Shown here: positions 5,112-7,940 of the stretch, in pieces
How the letters are laid out: the number at the start of each line of letters is the position of its first letter
Position numbering within the stretch: position 1 is the stretch's first letter
Assembly (NCBI GenBank): GCA_027069035.1
Contig: JALXFI010000078.1
Location: 1 to 7,940 of the forward strand
Source: a bacterium
GTDB taxonomy: Bacteria > Desulfobacterota > GWC2-55-46 > S146-80 > JALXFI01
Length of the DNA stretch: 7,940 nucleotides
Reading direction: 5' to 3'
Translations under genes and position numbers: made by a program
Notes under the pieces: model-generated
What the model was told of the DNA's origin: nothing
Database searches by the model: none
What the model saw: only the letters and a program-made list of their open reading frames with translations

Positions 5112-5324
5112 ATGAAGATTGAATACGATTCTGAAAGAGACCTTCTCTATATATATTTTGCAGAGCCAGAAAAAAAGGCAGCGGAGACAGTAACAATAAA
5201 GCCCGGGGTGTATGCTGATTTTGACAGGGATGGCAAATTGATTGGTATAGAGATAATAGATGCATCCGAACTCATGGGTAAGAAGATAGAATTTACACTG
5301 CCTGAGCAAAGAGCAGTGGTATGA
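5112..5324 (+). CDS. DUF2283 family protein, putative antitoxin
   Basis: A 70-aa protein with the typical DUF2283 pattern: MKIEYDSERDLLYIYF (1-16), then ETVTIKPGVYADFDRDGKLIGIEIIDAS (25-52), a small beta-rich fold with alternating hydrophobic residues. Length agrees with the family. It begins one base after the DUF4258-like stop, with a strong AGGAG site, so the two are co-translated and the second gene has the better initiation signal, as expected of an antitoxin that must be in excess. The acidic protein beside a basic partner also fits. hsdR starts nine bases after its stop. Function as an antitoxin is inferred from context. Confidence 0.85.
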   Translation: MKIEYDSERDLLYIYFAEPEKKAAETVTIKPGVYADFDRDGKLIGIEIIDASELMGKKIEFTLPEQRAVV

Positions 5325-5333
5325 TTTCAGTAA

Positions 5334-7940
5334 ATGAAAAGATCTAACCTTACCGAAAACAACTTTGAAGTAGCCCATGTTGTCAGGGCATTGGTTGACA
5401 ATGGCTATATCGAACGCTCCTCTGACAATTATAATCAGGAACTTTTTTTGGATTCTGAAGTCCTTCTGAGTTTTGTCAAGTCCACCCAGCCTCAAGAGTG
5501 GGAGAAATTGGTGGAGCAGTATCCTGGTGATACGGAGAATAGGTTTTTAAAACGTGTATCAGGCGAGATTGGAAAAAGGGGCACACTTGATGTTCTACGC
5601 AATGGAGTCAAAGACAGAGGGACTAAATTTGACCTTGCATATTTTAAGCCTGTAAGCGGGCTTAATCCTGAACATGAAAGGCTTTACAGACAAAACCGAT
5701 TCAGTGTAATCCGTCAGCTTCCCTTCAGCCAGAAATATCAAAAGACCCTTGATGTTTCCCTCTTCCTTAACGGGATACCTATAATCACCTCAGAGCTGAA
5801 AAACCACTTTACAGGTCAGGACTATACAGACGCAATCAAGCAGTATAAATACACAAGAGAGCCTAAAGAGCCTTTTTTAAAACGCTGTCTTGTGCACTTT
5901 GCAGTGGATAATGACAGGGCATATTTTACTACTCGACTTGAGGGAGAGAATACCCAGTTCTTACCCTTTAATAAAGACATAGAAAACCCTGAAGACAAAA
6001 GGGGCTTCAAGGTTGCTTATCTCTACCATGATATATGGCACCCTGACAGCCTCCTTGAGATTATCTCGCATTTTATCCAGATAGAAGAAATCAAGGACTT
6101 AAAGACTGGCAAAAGGAAAAGGAGGGTAATCTTCCCCAGGTTTCATCAATTAACAGCAGTAAGAGAACTTGTTGACTCAGCAAGGAGACTGGGAACTGGG
6201 AAAAATTATCTTATACAGCACAGTGCAGGCAGTGGAAAGACATATACTATCTCCTGGCTTGCCCATCAATTATCACAGGTCCATAACCAGCAGGACACAA
6301 GGGTCTTTAACAATGTAATAATCATATCAGACAGAAAGGTCATTGATAAACAGCTAAAGGAGGCGGTCAAGCAGTTTGAAAAGACCCTTGGGGTGGTTGT
6401 GTGGGCTGAGAAGTCATCTGTATTAAGAGAGGCGCTGGAGACAGGAAGACAGATTGTTGTAACAACGATTCAGAAGTTCCCCTTTGTTGTGGATGAAATA
6501 GAGCGGTTAGAAGGCAGAAGTTTTGCTGTTATTATAGATGAGGCACATTCAAGCCAGGGTGGCGAAAGTATGAAGACTGTAAAAAAGACCCTCAGCTATA
6601 CATCATTAGAAGATGCCGAGGCAGAAGACCCAGAAGAAAAGGATGTTGAAGAGAGGATTTTAGAGGATATAGAGAAAAGGGGCAGGCTGCCAAATGTAAG
6701 CTTTTTTGCCTTTACAGCAACACCAAAACAAAAGACCCTTGAGCTCTTTGGATGGAGAAATCCTGATGGAAGCTATCGTGCCTTTTCCATTTATTCCATG
6801 CGTCAGGCTATTGAAGAGGGGTTCATCCTTGATGTGCTTGAAAACTACATGACATATAGAACCTACTTTAAGCTTGTCAAGATGATTGAGGATGACCCTG
6901 AGTATGATAAAAGAAAGGCAACAGCAGTTCTCAAGAGGTATGTTGACCTCCATGAACATGCAATAAAGAAGAAGACAGAGATTATGCTTGATCATTTTTA
7001 TAAAAATGTAAAGGGCAACATAAAAGGTAGAGCCAGGGCTATGGTGGTAACAAGGTCAAGGCTTCATGCGGTAAGATATAAGCTGGAGATTGACAGAGAG
7101 TTGATAAAAAGAGGAGGTAATATAAAGGCACTGGTTGCCTTTACCGGAACAGTAAAGGATGGGGGTCATGAGTTTACCGAATCGAAGATGAACGGGTTTC
7201 CTGAATCACAGACTGTTAAAAAATTTGATACAGATGAGTATCGTATAATGATAGTCGCCCATAAGTTTCAGACAGGCTTTGATCAGCCTCTTCTTCAGAC
7301 GATGTATGTTGACAAGAAACTTAAAGGGCTTAATGCTGTTCAGACCTTGAGCAGGCTTAACCGCATTTCTCCTGGTAAAGACAGCGTCTATGTCCTTGAC
7401 TTTGTAAATGAGACCGATGACATCAAGAAGTCTTTTCAGCCCTATTATGAGGCAACCATCCTTTCTGAAGGAACAGACCCGAATGTCATATACGAAATTG
7501 AAAGAGATATATTGAAGTTCGATATTATTGACCCGCAGGAGATTGACCGTTTTGCTGAACTCTGGTATTCAACAGAAGACCAGTCAAAACTCCATCAGGT
7601 TTTATCGCCTGCGATAGAGAGATATTCGGAATTGCATAGAGAAGAGCAGTTCATATTCAGGGACAATTTAAGAAGGTATATAAAGATATACGCCTTTATA
7701 AGTCAGATAGTTACATTCAGCGATGTATCACTGGAGAAGCTTTATCTATACAGCCGTTTTCTCCTTAAAAAGCTCCCCCTTGATGGGTGGAGTCTTCCCC
7801 GTGAGATCGTTGAAAGCATTGATATGGACAGATACCGTATCAAGAAGACCTATAAAGGAGGAATTGCCTTAGAGAAGAAAGAAGGAGAACTCACCCCCCT
7901 TACATATGGTGAGAAAGAGCCTCCTGTTTCGGAATACGAT
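5334..7940 (+). CDS. hsdR: Type I restriction endonuclease motor/nuclease subunit, 3' end cut by window
   Basis: HsdR translocates DNA with ATP and cuts it at a distance from the site bound by HsdS/HsdM. 869 codons are open to the right edge; the family is usually about 1,000 aa, so the C-terminal HsdM-contact region is incomplete. The N-terminal PD-(D/E)XK nuclease shows Asp140 in TLDVSLFLNG and Glu154-x-Lys156 in SELKN. Helicase motifs follow: Walker A HSAGSGKT (296-303), DEAH (402-405), TATP (461-464), a region around VVTRSR (571-576), HKFQTGFDQP (643-652) and QTLSRLNR (670-677). No frameshift or internal stop was seen. ATG 5334 is chosen because MKRSNLTENNFEVAHVVRAL fits the HsdR start and an earlier ATG (5321) is out of frame and stops at once; no good ribosome site precedes it, suggesting coupling to the DUF2283 gene. 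Composition is clearly richer in GC than rloC. Confidence 0.93.
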   Translation, partial: MKRSNLTENNFEVAHVVRALVDNGYIERSSDNYNQELFLDSEVLLSFVKSTQPQEWEKLVEQYPGDTENRFLKRVSGEIGKRGTLDVLRNGVKDRGTKFDLAYFKPVSGLNPEHERLYRQNRFSVIRQLPFSQKYQKTLDVSLFLNGIPIITSELKNHFTGQDYTDAIKQYKYTREPKEPFLKRCLVHFAVDNDRAYFTTRLEGENTQFLPFNKDIENPEDKRGFKVAYLYHDIWHPDSLLEIISHFIQIEEIKDLKTGKRKRRVIFPRFHQLTAVRELVDSARRLGTGKNYLIQHSAGSGKTYTISWLAHQLSQVHNQQDTRVFNNVIIISDRKVIDKQLKEAVKQFEKTLGVVVWAEKSSVLREALETGRQIVVTTIQKFPFVVDEIERLEGRSFAVIIDEAHSSQGGESMKTVKKTLSYTSLEDAEAEDPEEKDVEERILEDIEKRGRLPNVSFFAFTATPKQKTLELFGWRNPDGSYRAFSIYSMRQAIEEGFILDVLENYMTYRTYFKLVKMIEDDPEYDKRKATAVLKRYVDLHEHAIKKKTEIMLDHFYKNVKGNIKGRARAMVVTRSRLHAVRYKLEIDRELIKRGGNIKALVAFTGTVKDGGHEFTESKMNGFPESQTVKKFDTDEYRIMIVAHKFQTGFDQPLLQTMYVDKKLKGLNAVQTLSRLNRISPGKDSVYVLDFVNETDDIKKSFQPYYEATILSEGTDPNVIYEIERDILKFDIIDPQEIDRFAELWYSTEDQSKLHQVLSPAIERYSELHREEQFIFRDNLRRYIKIYAFISQIVTFSDVSLEKLYLYSRFLLKKLPLDGWSLPREIVESIDMDRYRIKKTYKGGIALEKKEGELTPLTYGEKEPPVSEYD

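Noticed and set aside
5091..5495. Long minus-strand open frame opposite DUF2283 and hsdR start
   Set aside because: The translation has no recognisable pattern and is antisense to well-supported genes; other minus-strand frames were dropped for the same reason.

Overview
This window is a type I restriction-modification (hsd) locus whose junctions have collected other genes. All genes lie on the + strand. The organism is bacterial but cannot be placed with confidence. Moderate-to-low GC, overlapping start/stop codons and a dispersed TTCGACA.../...TGTCGAA palindrome would suit an environmental lineage such as Nitrospirota or Desulfobacterota, but this is only an impression.

Left block (1-1194): a 5'-cut TIGR04255-family gene, a 133-aa gene with a HicB-like second half, and a 94-aa HicA-like gene overlap one another by a few bases (ATGA, then TAGTG) and look like one translationally coupled unit. 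A long imperfect stem-loop lies inside the start of the middle gene. Gap 1195-1316 holds a perfect TATAAT and a palindromic repeat that ends two bases before the hsdS start codon.

hsd block (1317-7940): hsdS is half the usual length, with a single target recognition domain. Two bases after its stop begins rloC, a zinc-hook ABC-ATPase anticodon nuclease with all signature motifs in place. Then come a 78-aa gene of unknown function, a DUF4258-like/DUF2283 pair resembling a toxin-antitoxin module, and hsdR, which is open to the window edge with its nuclease and helicase motifs present. hsdM is not in the window.

The most interesting structure lies between hsdS and hsdR. The last ~65 bases of hsdS plus the following start codon occur again after rloC (70 bp, one mismatch), directly before the 78-aa gene. 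A third, diverged hsdS tail lies directly before the DUF4258-like gene, and its differences from hsdS are almost all synonymous. Right after rloC is a frameshifted fragment matching the first codons of hsdR. Each cargo module therefore follows an hsdS tail, and rloC also carries the head of an hsdR. I infer that the hsdS/hsdR junction is an insertion hotspot that takes in cargo from other hsd loci by recombination in the flanking hsd genes, leaving scars.

Functionally, HsdS and HsdR (with an HsdM encoded elsewhere) would restrict foreign DNA. RloC would act as a back-up by cutting tRNA when DNA damage or restriction failure is sensed. The small pairs are probably addiction or abortive modules. 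No gene-free stretch exceeds about 170 bases, and no tRNA, rRNA, CRISPR array, transposase or convincing intrinsic terminator was seen.
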